DNA from: an uncultured Ruminiclostridium sp.
GTDB taxonomy: Bacteria > Bacillota > Clostridia > Oscillospirales > Acutalibacteraceae
Reading direction: 5' to 3'
Length of the DNA: 24,661 nucleotides
Assembly: GCA_902490005.1 (NCBI GenBank)
Contig: CABUCM010000041.1
Location: forward strand, 1-24,661
Shown: positions 14,066 through 23,115 of the stretch, piece by piece
How positions within the stretch are numbered: position 1 is the stretch's first letter
Layout: every line of letters starts with the position of its first letter
Notes under the pieces: model-generated
The model's database searches: none
What the model saw: the letters and a program-made list of their open reading frames with translations, nothing else
What the model was told of the DNA's origin: nothing
Program-made: the position numbers and the translations under genes

Positions 14066-15058
14066 TTAATTCAGATTCGCGTTAAAGAATTGTCCGATTT
14101 TATCGAAAGGAATTATTCCGTTTTCGCCGCCGTCATACAAGTCGGTATGCACGGCATCGGGAATTATCAGTAATTCTTTATTTTCCGCATAGGCGCTATC
14201 CTTTACCATATGGGAAAAAGCATCCCTACTGAAGTAACAGGAATGCGCCTTTTCTCCGTGAATCATCAGCACGGCGCCGCGGATTTCGCTGCTGTACTGT
14301 AAAATCGGCATATTCATAAAGGACATGCAGCCTGTAATATTCCAGCCCTCATTGGAATTGAGAGAACGTTCGTGATAGCCACGCTTCGTTTTATAGTAAT
14401 CATAATAGTCCTTGACAAAGAAGGGCGCGTCTTCAGGCAATGGATCAACCACACCGCCGCCGCGCGCGTAAGCCCCTAACTTGAAATCCTTGATTCGCTG
14501 GGCGTTCAGTGCTTTACGTTTCTCATAGCGGGAGGCTTCGCTGTCCTCGGAATCAAAGTAGCCTTTTGCGTTTACACGGCTCATATCATACATAGTCGAG
14601 GTTACCGTGGCTTTAATTCGGGTGTCAAGCGCCGCGGCATTCAACGCAAGGCCGCCCCAGCCGCAAATACCAATAATTCCGATTTTTTCGGGATCCACAA
14701 ATTCCTGTACCGACAGAAAATCAACCGCGGCCTGAAAGTCCTCCGTATTAATATCAGGGGAAGCCATGTATCTTGGCTGACCGCCGCTTTCCCCCGTATA
14801 CGACGGGTCAAAGGCGACGGTTAAAAACCCCCGCGCCGCCATGGCTTGGGCGTACAATCCGGAAGCCTGTTCCTTAACCGCGCCGAAAGGCCCGCTCACG
14901 GCGATTGCCGGAAGCTTGCCGTTTGAATTTTTAGGTGCGTATAGGTCCGCCGCAAGCGTAATCCCATAGCGGTTACGAAAGGTTACCTTGCGGTGGTTTA
15001 CCTGATCGCTTTTCGGGAAGGTTTTGTCCCATTTTTGCTCTAACGTTAATTTCTCCAC
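14066..15058 (-). CDS. alpha/beta hydrolase (dienelactone-hydrolase/YcjY-like)
   Basis: A 330-residue protein starting at GTG (15058), chosen because GGAGG lies 9 nt upstream and no better start fits. It is a cytoplasmic alpha/beta hydrolase. The nucleophile elbow is GICGWGG with Cys132 instead of Ser, as in dienelactone hydrolases. Upstream are the oxyanion-type SGPFGAVKEQ loop and FDPSYTGESGG. The C-terminal catalytic His is His304 in DAVHTDLYD. Length and motifs fit the YcjY/dienelactone hydrolase-like group; the substrate cannot be told. It is last in the apparent flavodoxin-decarboxylase-reductase-hydrolase operon, 92 nt after the reductase, with a hairpin in the gap. Confidence 0.88.
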   Translation of the reverse strand: MEKLTLEQKWDKTFPKSDQVNHRKVTFRNRYGITLAADLYAPKNSNGKLPAIAVSGPFGAVKEQASGLYAQAMAARGFLTVAFDPSYTGESGGQPRYMASPDINTEDFQAAVDFLSVQEFVDPEKIGIIGICGWGGLALNAAALDTRIKATVTSTMYDMSRVNAKGYFDSEDSEASRYEKRKALNAQRIKDFKLGAYARGGGVVDPLPEDAPFFVKDYYDYYKTKRGYHERSLNSNEGWNITGCMSFMNMPILQYSSEIRGAVLMIHGEKAHSCYFSRDAFSHMVKDSAYAENKELLIIPDAVHTDLYDGGENGIIPFDKIGQFFNANLN

Positions 15059-15097
15059 TGCTGTTTACCTCCATGATTTTTATGTTATAACCCGCGC

Positions 15098-15135
15098 AGC
15101 GGGCAATTGCCATAGCAATCCGGCCGGCGCCCGCT
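15098..15135 (-). promoter_or_regulatory. nested hairpin between reductase and hydrolase genes
   Basis: An outer 7-bp stem (15098-15104 with 15129-15135, AGCGGGC/GCCCGCT) encloses an ATTGC/GCAAT hairpin (15106-15110 with 15115-15119). It has no T run on the minus strand, so it is more likely an RNA-processing or attenuation element than a full terminator. Confidence 0.4.
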
Positions 15136-15150
15136 CAAATCGTTGCTTTT

Positions 15151-15687
15151 TTATACAGACTTTCCCATTTCATAGGCTTCATCATAAGATGGGGTACCTT
15201 TAATCTCCCCGATATTCCAAGCACCGACGCCATAGATAACGCCTACTTCTCTTGCCCCGGCAAGGCAATCCTCCGTAAAGCCGCGGAACGCCTCCATAGT
15301 ACGGCTGAGGCTTGCCTTTTCAGTATCCGCCGCTGTCATAATATAGTAAAAATCCTTATCGGTAATCTCCGTATATCTCGGGGCGGTGCGGTCAATCAAG
15401 GTTTTCATCTGTCCATCCATCGTATAAAAATAGACTGGGGTTGCCAGGACGATCACATTCGCCGCCACCATTTTTTCTAAGATTTCAGCCATATCGTCCT
15501 TCTGAACGCACCGGTGCGTGGTGTTGCATACGCCGCAGCCGCGGCAGTAGTTGATATTTTTGGACGCTAGAAATATCTTTTCCACTTTATGGCCTCTTTC
15601 TAACGCGCCCTGTGCGAATCTGTCGCACAGAATATCAGAATTACCGTTTTTTCTCGGGCTTGCGGAAATTATCAGTACGTTTTTCAT
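15151..15687 (-). CDS. NAD(P)H-dependent FMN reductase / flavodoxin-like oxidoreductase
   Basis: A 178-residue protein. The ATG at 15687 is preferred because GGGAGGAA precedes it and the family starts with a KNVLIISASPRKNGNSD strand-loop (the FMN phosphate loop) right at the N-terminus. Cys residues in YCRGCGVC (about 49-55) and a later Cys in HRCVQKDDM resemble the iron-sulfur flavoprotein/multimeric flavodoxin group. TPVYFYTMDGQMKTLIDR is the typical flavin-contact segment. It probably reduces a flavin or quinone-like substrate with NAD(P)H. It begins 4 nt after the decarboxylase-like gene, so the two are surely co-transcribed. Confidence 0.9.
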   Translation of the reverse strand: MKNVLIISASPRKNGNSDILCDRFAQGALERGHKVEKIFLASKNINYCRGCGVCNTTHRCVQKDDMAEILEKMVAANVIVLATPVYFYTMDGQMKTLIDRTAPRYTEITDKDFYYIMTAADTEKASLSRTMEAFRGFTEDCLAGAREVGVIYGVGAWNIGEIKGTPSYDEAYEMGKSV

Positions 15688-15691
15688 CCTG

Positions 15692-16012
15692 TTATTCCTC
15701 CCAAATTTCTTTTGCCATACGGAACGCCGCCCAAGCTTTGGGCCATCCCGCATAAAAAGCCGCTTGTGTGAGAATTTCTGTGATTTCTACTTTTGTTACG
15801 CCTTGTTTTTTCGCGTTTAATAAATGGAATTGGAGAGAGCTGTCCAAAATCCCGCTTGCCATTAACGCGGTCACCGTAACGATGCTCCTGTCCCTTGCGG
15901 ACAATTTATCTTCTTCCGCCCAAACCTCACCAAAGAGCACATCGTCGTTAAGGCGTGCAAACTTGGGCGCAAATTCTCCCAGTTCCTCTCTTCCTGCCGT
16001 TACCTTTGTCAT
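15692..16012 (-). CDS. carboxymuconolactone decarboxylase (CMD/AhpD-like) family protein
   Basis: A 106-residue protein. The ATG at 16012 has GGAGGG 8 nt upstream; earlier ATGs in the frame lack one. The sequence matches the small CMD fold: the helix with KLSARDRSIVTVTALMASG, the conserved SLQFHLLNAKKQGVT segment with its His, and EITEILTQAAFYAGWPKAW. The Cys pair of AhpD-type peroxidase reductases (CxxC) is absent, so it is closer to the decarboxylase-like or uncharacterised branch. Such genes commonly sit with flavodoxins and hydrolases in LysR-controlled clusters, as here. Confidence 0.92.
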   Translation of the reverse strand: MTKVTAGREELGEFAPKFARLNDDVLFGEVWAEEDKLSARDRSIVTVTALMASGILDSSLQFHLLNAKKQGVTKVEITEILTQAAFYAGWPKAWAAFRMAKEIWEE

Positions 16013-16144
16013 ATTGAATCCCTCCGTTTGTGACACATAGTGTTCCGTATGCTTCGCCGGAAACAGGCTCGCGCCATTAAAGCTTCGTTTACGCCTCCTG
16101 CTGGGAATACGCTCATTTTTGTAACCGTTCATGACGCAGTCTTT

Positions 16145-16648
16145 TTAAATCCATTTTTCAATGTCTTTTTTAGACTGTCCCACTCTGCCGCCGTGAATAG
16201 CAAGCCCCTTTTCAACCGTTGCCGAGGGGCAGAGCTTTTTGATGTCACTGACACTGCTGCCCATACCGCTGCCCTCATGGGTGCAGAAAGGCTTAATTGT
16301 TTTTCCGCTGAAATCAAAATGCTCCAGAAAAGTAAATACCGCCATAGGCATGGTACTCCAGTAGTTTGGATAGCCCAGGTAAACCACATCGTACCCATCG
16401 AGAGTTTCAGGGTAACTTTTTAATTCAGGACGGGCGTTTTGCCGCTGATCCGCCTGGGCCCGCGCAATGCATTCGTTATAATTACTGGCATAGGGCTTTA
16501 GCTGCTGGATTTTAAACGAATCGGCGCCTGTCAACTCCTGGATAATACCTGCCGCGACCTCTGTATTACCGACCTCTAAGGTTTTAATGAGTCCGTTTAC
16601 ATAGTTTTCATCTGCTCTTGAATAAAAAACGATCAATTTATCAGACAT
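16145..16648 (-). CDS. flavodoxin
   Basis: A 167-residue protein. The ATG at 16648 has GGAGGGA 7 nt upstream; a start at 16681 has none. It has the flavodoxin layout: N-terminal strand and loop LIVFYSRADENY (an unusual phosphate-loop variant), central YDVVYLGYPNYWSTMPMAVFTFLE, and TIKPFCTHEGSGMGSSVSDI near the C-terminus. It belongs to the flavodoxin_4-like group often found beside CMD proteins. It is first in the minus-strand cluster and divergent from the LysR gene, hence probably under its control. It likely serves as an electron carrier for the cluster. Confidence 0.92.
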   Translation of the reverse strand: MSDKLIVFYSRADENYVNGLIKTLEVGNTEVAAGIIQELTGADSFKIQQLKPYASNYNECIARAQADQRQNARPELKSYPETLDGYDVVYLGYPNYWSTMPMAVFTFLEHFDFSGKTIKPFCTHEGSGMGSSVSDIKKLCPSATVEKGLAIHGGRVGQSKKDIEKWI

Positions 16649-16689
16649 TTTTATCCCTCCATTTTGTTGACAGTATATCACGGCGCGCC

Positions 16690-16718
16690 TTGACAGGGAA
16701 TCTCCGATATGTTACCGT
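16690..16718 (+). promoter_or_regulatory. possible promoter of the LysR-type regulator gene
   Basis: TTGACA (16690-16695), 17-nt spacer, weak -10 TACCGT (16713-16718). The palindrome at 16721-16739 would cover the transcript start, which fits autoregulation. Confidence 0.45.
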
Positions 16719-16720
16719 AA

Positions 16721-16739
16721 TATAAACTTAAAGTTTATA
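16721..16739. promoter_or_regulatory. 19-bp palindrome, likely LysR-type operator
   Basis: TATAAACTT-A-AAGTTTATA, perfectly symmetrical, between the divergent flavodoxin and LysR genes. LysR-type regulators bind symmetrical AT-rich T-N11-A sites in this kind of divergent region. Confidence 0.65.
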
Positions 16740-16761
16740 CAAGCGTTTTTGGAGGTGCGAT

Positions 16762-17658
16762 ATGTATCACCCTATGCTGGATACCTTTATTGCTGTTGCC
16801 GACTATGGCAGTTTTACCAAAGCGGCGGAGCATCTGTTTATCTCCCCAACCGCCGTGATGAAACAGATGAACGCGCTTGAAATCCATCTTAATTTAAAGC
16901 TGATAGAACGGACGACGTCAGGCGTACATTTGACGCCGGCAGGAGAGGTGATCTATCGGGACGCCAAGTTCATGATCGATTACTCAAAAAAATCAATTGC
17001 CAGTGCCAACGCCGCCACGCTTACTTATGACACTACCTTCTGCGTTGGAACCTCCTTATTGAATCCGGCAAAGCCTTTTATGGATTTATGGTACCGTGTA
17101 AATCAAAGCTTTCCCGATTACAAGCTGCACCTTGTTCCTTTTGAAGATAACCATGAAGGCGTTTTGTCGGAAATCGGGAAGCTGGGAGAAAAGTTTGATT
17201 TCTTAATCGGAGTTTGCGATTCCAAAGCATGGCTTTCCTTGTGTGAATTTTTGCCTCTTGGCAGGTACAAAAAAATGATAGCGGTGTCCAGAGACCATCC
17301 CCTTGCCACTAAAAGCCGCGTTCATATAGAGGATTTATACGGGGAAACGCTGATGATGGTTTGCCGCGGCGATTCCGGCGTCAATGATTTCATACGGAAT
17401 GATTTGGAAAAAAACCACCCGCAGATTCGCATCGAAGATACCCCTCAATTTTATGATTTATCTGTGTTTAACCGCTGTGCGGAAACAGGAAACGTTTTGC
17501 TAGCGATTGAATGCTGGCGGGACGTTCATCCCGGGCTGGTTTTCATTCCGGTGGACTGGGACTACAGTATTCCTTATGGTTTGCTATATAGCCATAACGC
17601 GCCGGAAGACGTGCTGGAATTTGTTAAGGCGGTAGATAATATATCGCACAAGGATTGA
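16762..17658 (+). CDS. LysR-type transcriptional regulator
   Basis: A 298-residue protein with GGAGGTG before the ATG. The N-terminal winged helix-turn-helix (about 3-60) has the classic pattern TFIAVADYGSFTKAAEHLFISPTAV, then LEIHLNLKLIERTTSGVHLTPAG. The rest (about 90-295) is the periplasmic-binding-protein-like effector domain. It is divergently placed to the flavodoxin cluster with a palindrome in between, so it most likely controls that cluster and itself. The effector is unknown; the redox and hydrolase neighbours hint at an electrophile, quinone or aromatic compound. Confidence 0.95.
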   Translation: MYHPMLDTFIAVADYGSFTKAAEHLFISPTAVMKQMNALEIHLNLKLIERTTSGVHLTPAGEVIYRDAKFMIDYSKKSIASANAATLTYDTTFCVGTSLLNPAKPFMDLWYRVNQSFPDYKLHLVPFEDNHEGVLSEIGKLGEKFDFLIGVCDSKAWLSLCEFLPLGRYKKMIAVSRDHPLATKSRVHIEDLYGETLMMVCRGDSGVNDFIRNDLEKNHPQIRIEDTPQFYDLSVFNRCAETGNVLLAIECWRDVHPGLVFIPVDWDYSIPYGLLYSHNAPEDVLEFVKAVDNISHKD

Positions 17659-17814
17659 TGCTTTTTTAGATTGGCGCTCTTCATAAAAACTCCATTTTCT
17701 ATTGCGCGCGGAACCGAGTGCCGCTGTGAAATTTAAAATAAAATGCCTAGTCTGCGGAATCAATTTTGTTGGAACATTTTGGGGGAAGAAGCGTGCTAAG
17801 AAAGGAATGGTACT

Positions 17815-18375
17815 ATGCGTGAAATTTTGGAATTTTCCAGCAGGGAGGACTTTAGGAAATGGCTGTGGGGGCATTGCTTGTCAAACGCGGGAGTATGGCT
17901 GCTGTTTGGTAAGGCGGGCGGGCCCAAAACGGTAAAGGCCAGTGAAGCCCTGGAAGAAGCCCTGTGTTTTGGATGGATTGACGGCCAAATGCAAAGTATT
18001 GATAATAAAGCCTATAAAAAATATTTTTCCTTACGCAGGGAAAACAGCAATTGGTCGGAGAAAAACAAAGCTTTGGCTGAAAGGCTGGAGAAGCTGGGGC
18101 TTATGACTGATTACGGCAGAAAGAAAATAGAGGAAGCCAAGAAAAACGGGCAGTGGAACGCTCCCAAGGTTCCGGCGGTAACAGGGGAGCAGATTGATTT
18201 TCTATCTGCTCAGTTGCAAGGGTTTGAGCCGGCTTATACGAATTTCTTATCCATGCCTTTATCCGTAAAGAAAACATATACGCGGGCGTATTTTGACGCG
18301 AAAACAGACGCGGGGCGTGAAAAACGCATATTATGGATGGTTGACCGGCTTAACAAAAACCTGAAGCCAATGTAA
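17815..18375 (+). CDS. YdeI/OmpD-associated (OmdA) family protein
   Basis: A 186-residue protein. The ATG at 17815 has AAAGGA 9 nt upstream. The sequence carries the family features SREDFRKWL, then GWIDGQ in an ALCFGWIDGQ segment, YFSLRRENSNWSEKNK, a LEKLGLMTDYGRKKIEEAK helix, and a C-terminal helical part ending in basic residues. Family members have been linked to bacteriocin or peptide resistance in some bacteria, but the biochemical role is not established. It appears monocistronic. The 156 nt before it show no clear promoter. Confidence 0.9.
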   Translation: MREILEFSSREDFRKWLWGHCLSNAGVWLLFGKAGGPKTVKASEALEEALCFGWIDGQMQSIDNKAYKKYFSLRRENSNWSEKNKALAERLEKLGLMTDYGRKKIEEAKKNGQWNAPKVPAVTGEQIDFLSAQLQGFEPAYTNFLSMPLSVKKTYTRAYFDAKTDAGREKRILWMVDRLNKNLKPM

Positions 18376-18740
18376 GCCCTCCTGGTATGAAACGAACGGC
18401 CATTATACAGTGACCTACCGCTATGACTGGAAAATCAGCCGTTCAAGCCAAAAGACTCAGAACCGCTCAAACAGTTCTGAGCTTTACATAATAGCAGACA
18501 GCAGTCCTTTTCAGCTGCTTTTGATTGCTTTTTTTAGGAGTTGTGCTATAATGGCAATAAAAGCATCAAGGGTTTATTGTATATAATAAATAGTGCGTAA
18601 AAACCGGCGATTTCTGTTGTCGGTGGATTAAAATTTGCGCCATGTATCAAAGACTCAACGCAACAGGCAAGGAAGATATCCCTTGCCTGTTGTTGGTATA
18701 AGCAATGATATACAGGAGTAAAAGAAGGGGATTATTAAAA
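18376..18740 (+). other. 365-bp intergenic region with protease promoter and structured leader
   Basis: It holds a weak hairpin after the YdeI gene (CTCAGAAC 18456-18463 with GTTCTGAG 18474-18481, no T run), the promoter at 18525-18552 and a ~180-nt leader. The leader contains an imperfect hairpin near CCGGCGA/TTGTCGG and a strong stem of CAACAGGCAAGG with CCTTGCCTGTTG (about 18661-18695). I recognise no known riboswitch class. Confidence 0.6.
18525..18552 (+). promoter_or_regulatory. promoter of the cell-wall protease gene
   Basis: TTGCTT (18525-18530), 16-nt spacer, perfect TATAAT (18547-18552). It leaves a leader of about 180 nt before the ATG at 18741. Confidence 0.65.
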
Positions 18741-21700
18741 ATGAAACAGCTGAGAAAACGACTTGCTGCCCTTGGTATGGCGGCTGCCCTCTTAGTATCA
18801 GGATCTGTCCTGGGAGTGTCGGCGGCGCCAAATGACAATTCCGGAGAAAAAGGTCTTCCGGAAACCGCAAATCTGATTGGGGTCGACCAAAGCTATGCCT
18901 CCGGCGGAATCACTCCTACCGTATTTAAAGATTCTTATCAAAATCCCCGGGGGATACGCTACCGCAGCAGGGCGGTGATTCCTAGCAGCTTTGACCTGCG
19001 GGCAAAGGGCAATTCTACAACCGTAAAGAACCAGGACCCTTGGGGTTCCTGCTGGGCGTTCGGGGCGTTATCCTCACTGGAAAGCAGCCAGCTTACCAAC
19101 GCATCCGGAAACGGCGCGGAAGCACAGCCGGACTATTCAGAACTGCAGCTAGCGTGGTTTGCCTATGAGCCCCAGACTGTGGAAAGCATTGGGGTCAGCG
19201 CGGCGGTCTCCAACCAGGCTGGAGAAGGCGACTCCTATTCAGGGCCCGACCGCTTGGACAAGGGCGGCAATATGCCTCAGGCAGCAGCTCTTTTATCTAC
19301 CTGGCAGGGAGCCGCTACAGAGACGGAGATTCCATACCAGAACGAACAGGGTAATACCGGGAAGGAAGGAGCATGGGGCGTAGCGGCGGCCAACAGGAAT
19401 CTTTCCGCTATTCACCTTCAGAATGCGGATTTTATGGCAAGCCCCGCGGCCTTTAGTAAGTATGACGATAATGGCTTGCCGTCAGCGGATGCGGTTTACA
19501 CTTTAGACCAAGACGCCGTAACCGCGATTAAGACGGCGTTGATGAATCACGGCGCGGTGGCGTTTGCCTATTATGCGGACCAGTCCCTTCCGGGCGGCGA
19601 CCAGAGCGGAGACTATTTTAATTATAATAATTATTGCCAGTATGTGGATATACTGGATATCTCCACCATTCAAAACCACGGCGTCAGCATTGTGGGATGG
19701 GATGATGATTATCCCAGCACAAATTTCAAAGCGGGAAAGCAGCCGGAAGGCAACGGCGCGTGGCTTGTGAAAAACAGCTGGGGTTCCGGCTGGGGGCTTG
19801 ACGGGTATTTCTGGCTATCCTATTATGACAGGACCATTGACCAGGTGACCAGCTTCCAGGGGGAAAGCGTAGACACCTATGACAACAATTATCAGTATGA
19901 CTACCTGGGGCTTGCCAGTAATATGGGTTTTACTGAATCTGATCAGGAGGCCGGCATAGCCAATGTATTCACGGCAAAAGGCGACGAGGAGATCCAGGCG
20001 GTGTCCGCGGTGACCTTGGTGCCGGATTCTACTGTTTCTGTAAAAATCTATAAGGTTCCGGCGGGAGCCACCGAGCCTGTGCCGGCGGATGCGGAGCTGA
20101 TTGCACAAAAGACAGTGCCAATTGCCTACAGCGGATACCACACCATAAAACTGGATACCCCCGCGGCCATTGGGGCGGGTGAGAAGTTCTCCGTGGTACA
20201 GGTGATTAAAGGCGGCGATAACCAATGGTATACGCCTGTGGAAATCAGTTCGAATAATTCCTCCCAGACAGCGGTATGCAACCGAGGGGAAAGTTACCGG
20301 ATTGAAGGTGGCGTGCCTCAGGATATGGCGGATTACAGTAGCTCGGGCGTGAGCTTCGGCAACGCCATGATTAAGGCGTTTACCAATGACGCGGAGGCTG
20401 AATCAGAGGCCCCGGCGGTGGAGAGCTTTAAATACCAGGCGTATGACAACACAGACGCCAAGCTTGGAATTGAAGAAACCGTCAATGTGGCGGCGGAAAG
20501 CGGCGGAGCTACCAACATTCCTCTGCCGGCGGCAACCTCCTATATTAAAATTACCGATATCACCCTTGGGGACAGCGCTGACCCTGCTGGGCAGGCTGCC
20601 GTAACAGTGAAAGGAACCGCGTATACCCTGGGCGAGCGGATTGCCCGCGGGGATTTCATAAAAACCGGCGGCGATTCGCCCATTGTGATTACAACAAAGT
20701 CGGTGCCCCAGGGGACGAATACAAAAGCGTGGGGGTTTGATTTTAGCCCGGCGGCGCTTGAGCTGTATGCGGACAGCAATAACGTAATGGTGACGGATTC
20801 CAATGGTTACCTGCCTGCCAGCGCGGCCCTGACGGCAGACAAAGTTAATTCTGGAACTGTATTTGACGCCATTAAGACAGCCCTGGAACCTTATGGCGGA
20901 GCGCATTCTTTCTATGCGTACAATCTGGCGCTGACCCCGGCGCTGAAGGCCGGGGAGTCTGTGGGCCTTGAAATTACGGCGGACAGCGCATATCCCCGTT
21001 CGGATAAAACCGTGCTATATTATTTTGACGCTATTGAAAATACGCTGACAGAGGTGGCCAATGACGGCGAGGGCGCCGGAACTCTCCGTGGGGACGTCAG
21101 CCAGATGGGCTATTATGTAATCGCGCAGGTAAAAGAAAAACCACCGGTACCGGTCTTGGCGGCCATTACCTACAGCCCGGTAAAGACATTGGCTGACGTA
21201 GCTCTGCCAACGGTAGACGGCGGTACCTGGAGCTGGTATGATGATACGACGGTTCCGGAAGTGAAGACGGGGTCTTATAAAGCCACCTTTACCCCGGACG
21301 GCAATAGCCAGTACCGGTCCTATCAGGCGGATATTCCTCTGACGGTGAACAAAGCCACTCCGGTACAGGCAGGCGCGGGGTACGGGACGCAGATTACCTA
21401 TGGCGAGACGCTGGGGGATTCTACCATTCAGGAGACATTCCAGGTGGATGGCACTGCCGTCAACGGGACAGCCGTCTGGAAGGATACGGCGATCCAACCG
21501 CAGGTAAAAGACGGCAATGTGACAAAGTATGATATCACATTTTCACCGACGGATACAGACAACTATCAAAACGCGGCGGGCAGCCTCGTGGTGCGGAGTG
21601 TTGAGAAGAAAGCGGTAACGGTAAGCATTCAAAATGCCGTTAAAGAATTCGGGGATGACAATCCGGCTTTTTCCCTGGTGATTCCGGAAGGGACCCTGGT

Positions 21701-22730
21701 TGGAAAAGACACCGAAGCGGATTTGGCGGTAACGATCCAGTGCGCGGCGGACAAAACCACGGGCGCGGGAAGCACGGTGGCGATTACCGGGACATCCAGT
21801 TCTTCCAATTATGATGTAACGGTAGTAAAAGGAAGGCTGATAATAAAACAACGGGAGGTCAGCATCAGAGTAAAGGATGTCACCCTGGATTATGGCGTCT
21901 CGCTTCCTGAACGTTATGAGGTGGAAGTATCCAATCTCGTGCCGGGAACGGATCAGAGCGTCCTAGGGGTATCTGTTGATATTGAGCCGCAGAATCTGCC
22001 GAAGGGGAATCTGGCGGGCGCCTATACTCTGAAAGTGAAAACGGCTTCTGTTGCGGACCCGAACTACATGGTGGGCGGCCTGTATGATGGTACGCTTACC
22101 ATCAACGAGGTTGCTGCGGAAAAGGTGGAGAATGGCTCCAGCATTCCCAATTCTATTGCAATGTATTTCGGTGTCTCCGGAAATCTTGCGGGGAACGAAG
22201 TACTGAAGATCGCGGATCTTGCGGATGAGTCAGCGAGGAAGGCGTTCCAGGATATGGTAAAAGACGGACAGGTGATGGGACCCGCGTTTGATGTCTCGCT
22301 GAAACAGGCAGATGGAGTCACGGACGCGGCGCTGATCGGTTCACTGACGGTGACGATCCCGGTGGATACCAAATATAATGGAAAGCAGGTGGCTGTTTTA
22401 CATTATGTCAAAGCGGGAGCACTGAATGCGCAGAACACGCCGGCGGATACAGATATGATTGACGTATACAATAATCTGACTGTGGTAGACGGCAAGGTTC
22501 AAATAAAAGTGTACTCGTTGTCTCCATTTGCGGTGGTGCTGCCGAAGGGGACGGATACCGGCGCATCTTCTGATAGCGGCGGTGATCCCAACGTGACAGA
22601 CCAGAAAGGGAACAACCCCAATACAGGGGATATGGTCCCAATCACTGGATTTGCCATCGCTGCCTTGGCGGCGTCTATAGCGATCATCGGGCTTTTAGAT
22701 AGCATGGTAAAAAGACGCAAAAAATCATAA
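18741..22730 (+). CDS. cell-wall-anchored papain-family (C1A) cysteine protease with MBG-like domains
   Basis: A 1329-residue protein. The ATG at 18741 has AAGGGG upstream and starts a good signal peptide (1-28, ending VSAAP). The C1 peptidase domain spans about 80-375, with all catalytic residues present: Gln98 and Cys104 in NQDPWGSCWAFG, His313 in NHGVSIVGW and Asn345 in KNSWGSGWG. A beta-rich lectin-like domain follows (about 400-540), then Ig/MBG-like repeats (about 810-1130). The end is a sortase-type signal: NPNTG at 1292-1296, a hydrophobic helix and KRRKKS. It probably cleaves proteins or peptides at the cell surface. The NPNTG motif differs from LPxTG, so a sortase with that preference is expected elsewhere. 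It is monocistronic, between its own promoter and terminator. Confidence 0.93.
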   Translation: MKQLRKRLAALGMAAALLVSGSVLGVSAAPNDNSGEKGLPETANLIGVDQSYASGGITPTVFKDSYQNPRGIRYRSRAVIPSSFDLRAKGNSTTVKNQDPWGSCWAFGALSSLESSQLTNASGNGAEAQPDYSELQLAWFAYEPQTVESIGVSAAVSNQAGEGDSYSGPDRLDKGGNMPQAAALLSTWQGAATETEIPYQNEQGNTGKEGAWGVAAANRNLSAIHLQNADFMASPAAFSKYDDNGLPSADAVYTLDQDAVTAIKTALMNHGAVAFAYYADQSLPGGDQSGDYFNYNNYCQYVDILDISTIQNHGVSIVGWDDDYPSTNFKAGKQPEGNGAWLVKNSWGSGWGLDGYFWLSYYDRTIDQVTSFQGESVDTYDNNYQYDYLGLASNMGFTESDQEAGIANVFTAKGDEEIQAVSAVTLVPDSTVSVKIYKVPAGATEPVPADAELIAQKTVPIAYSGYHTIKLDTPAAIGAGEKFSVVQVIKGGDNQWYTPVEISSNNSSQTAVCNRGESYRIEGGVPQDMADYSSSGVSFGNAMIKAFTNDAEAESEAPAVESFKYQAYDNTDAKLGIEETVNVAAESGGATNIPLPAATSYIKITDITLGDSADPAGQAAVTVKGTAYTLGERIARGDFIKTGGDSPIVITTKSVPQGTNTKAWGFDFSPAALELYADSNNVMVTDSNGYLPASAALTADKVNSGTVFDAIKTALEPYGGAHSFYAYNLALTPALKAGESVGLEITADSAYPRSDKTVLYYFDAIENTLTEVANDGEGAGTLRGDVSQMGYYVIAQVKEKPPVPVLAAITYSPVKTLADVALPTVDGGTWSWYDDTTVPEVKTGSYKATFTPDGNSQYRSYQADIPLTVNKATPVQAGAGYGTQITYGETLGDSTIQETFQVDGTAVNGTAVWKDTAIQPQVKDGNVTKYDITFSPTDTDNYQNAAGSLVVRSVEKKAVTVSIQNAVKEFGDDNPAFSLVIPEGTLVGKDTEADLAVTIQCAADKTTGAGSTVAITGTSSSSNYDVTVVKGRLIIKQREVSIRVKDVTLDYGVSLPERYEVEVSNLVPGTDQSVLGVSVDIEPQNLPKGNLAGAYTLKVKTASVADPNYMVGGLYDGTLTINEVAAEKVENGSSIPNSIAMYFGVSGNLAGNEVLKIADLADESARKAFQDMVKDGQVMGPAFDVSLKQADGVTDAALIGSLTVTIPVDTKYNGKQVAVLHYVKAGALNAQNTPADTDMIDVYNNLTVVDGKVQIKVYSLSPFAVVLPKGTDTGASSDSGGDPNVTDQKGNNPNTGDMVPITGFAIAALAASIAIIGLLDSMVKRRKKS

Positions 22731-22773
22731 GTATTCTTGTTTTCAAAAACAGTAATTTGCTTAGCTTTATACC

Positions 22774-22810
22774 AAGAAGGGCTGACAACTATGTTGTCAG
22801 CCCTTCTTTT
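22774..22810 (+). terminator. intrinsic terminator of the protease gene
   Basis: A perfect 16-bp stem (22774-22789 with 22793-22808), 3-nt loop and T-rich end. Very strong. Confidence 0.92.
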
Positions 22811-23115
22811 AGCGTTTGCGGAAAGCTTTGGCAAAGCAAGAAAACTAAGCCCTTCATAGTTGAAGGATTCGGCTTCGCCCCTCCTGGAAAGAAACGCGGA
22901 GAATAGGCCGCGGTTTCCATGAAATAGGAAAGCCGCCCCTGACGCAAAACAGGCGACTTTTTTCAAAGAATATGAGAAAATAAATTCGCTTTCCTATATT
23001 ATAATTCAAATAGTTATTCCGATTTAAGATTGCTAAGGAATAAAATTTAACTTGTAGTTTTCTGATTCCCCCGGTATACTAATTTATATCAATTTTAATT
23101 GCGGAGGAGAATTTT
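22811..23115 (+). other. intergenic region before the antiporter gene
   Basis: No gene seen. A short imperfect hairpin with a T tract lies at about 22934-22963 and might be a second terminator. The promoter at 23052-23080 drives the next gene. Confidence 0.55.
23052..23080 (+). promoter_or_regulatory. promoter of the NhaC-family gene
   Basis: TTGTAG (23052-23057), 17-nt spacer, TATACT (23075-23080). The ATG is 36 nt further down. Confidence 0.65.

Noticed and set aside
18561..18735. Protease leader as a c-di-GMP or c-di-AMP riboswitch.
   Set aside because: The conserved core sequences of those classes are not visible.
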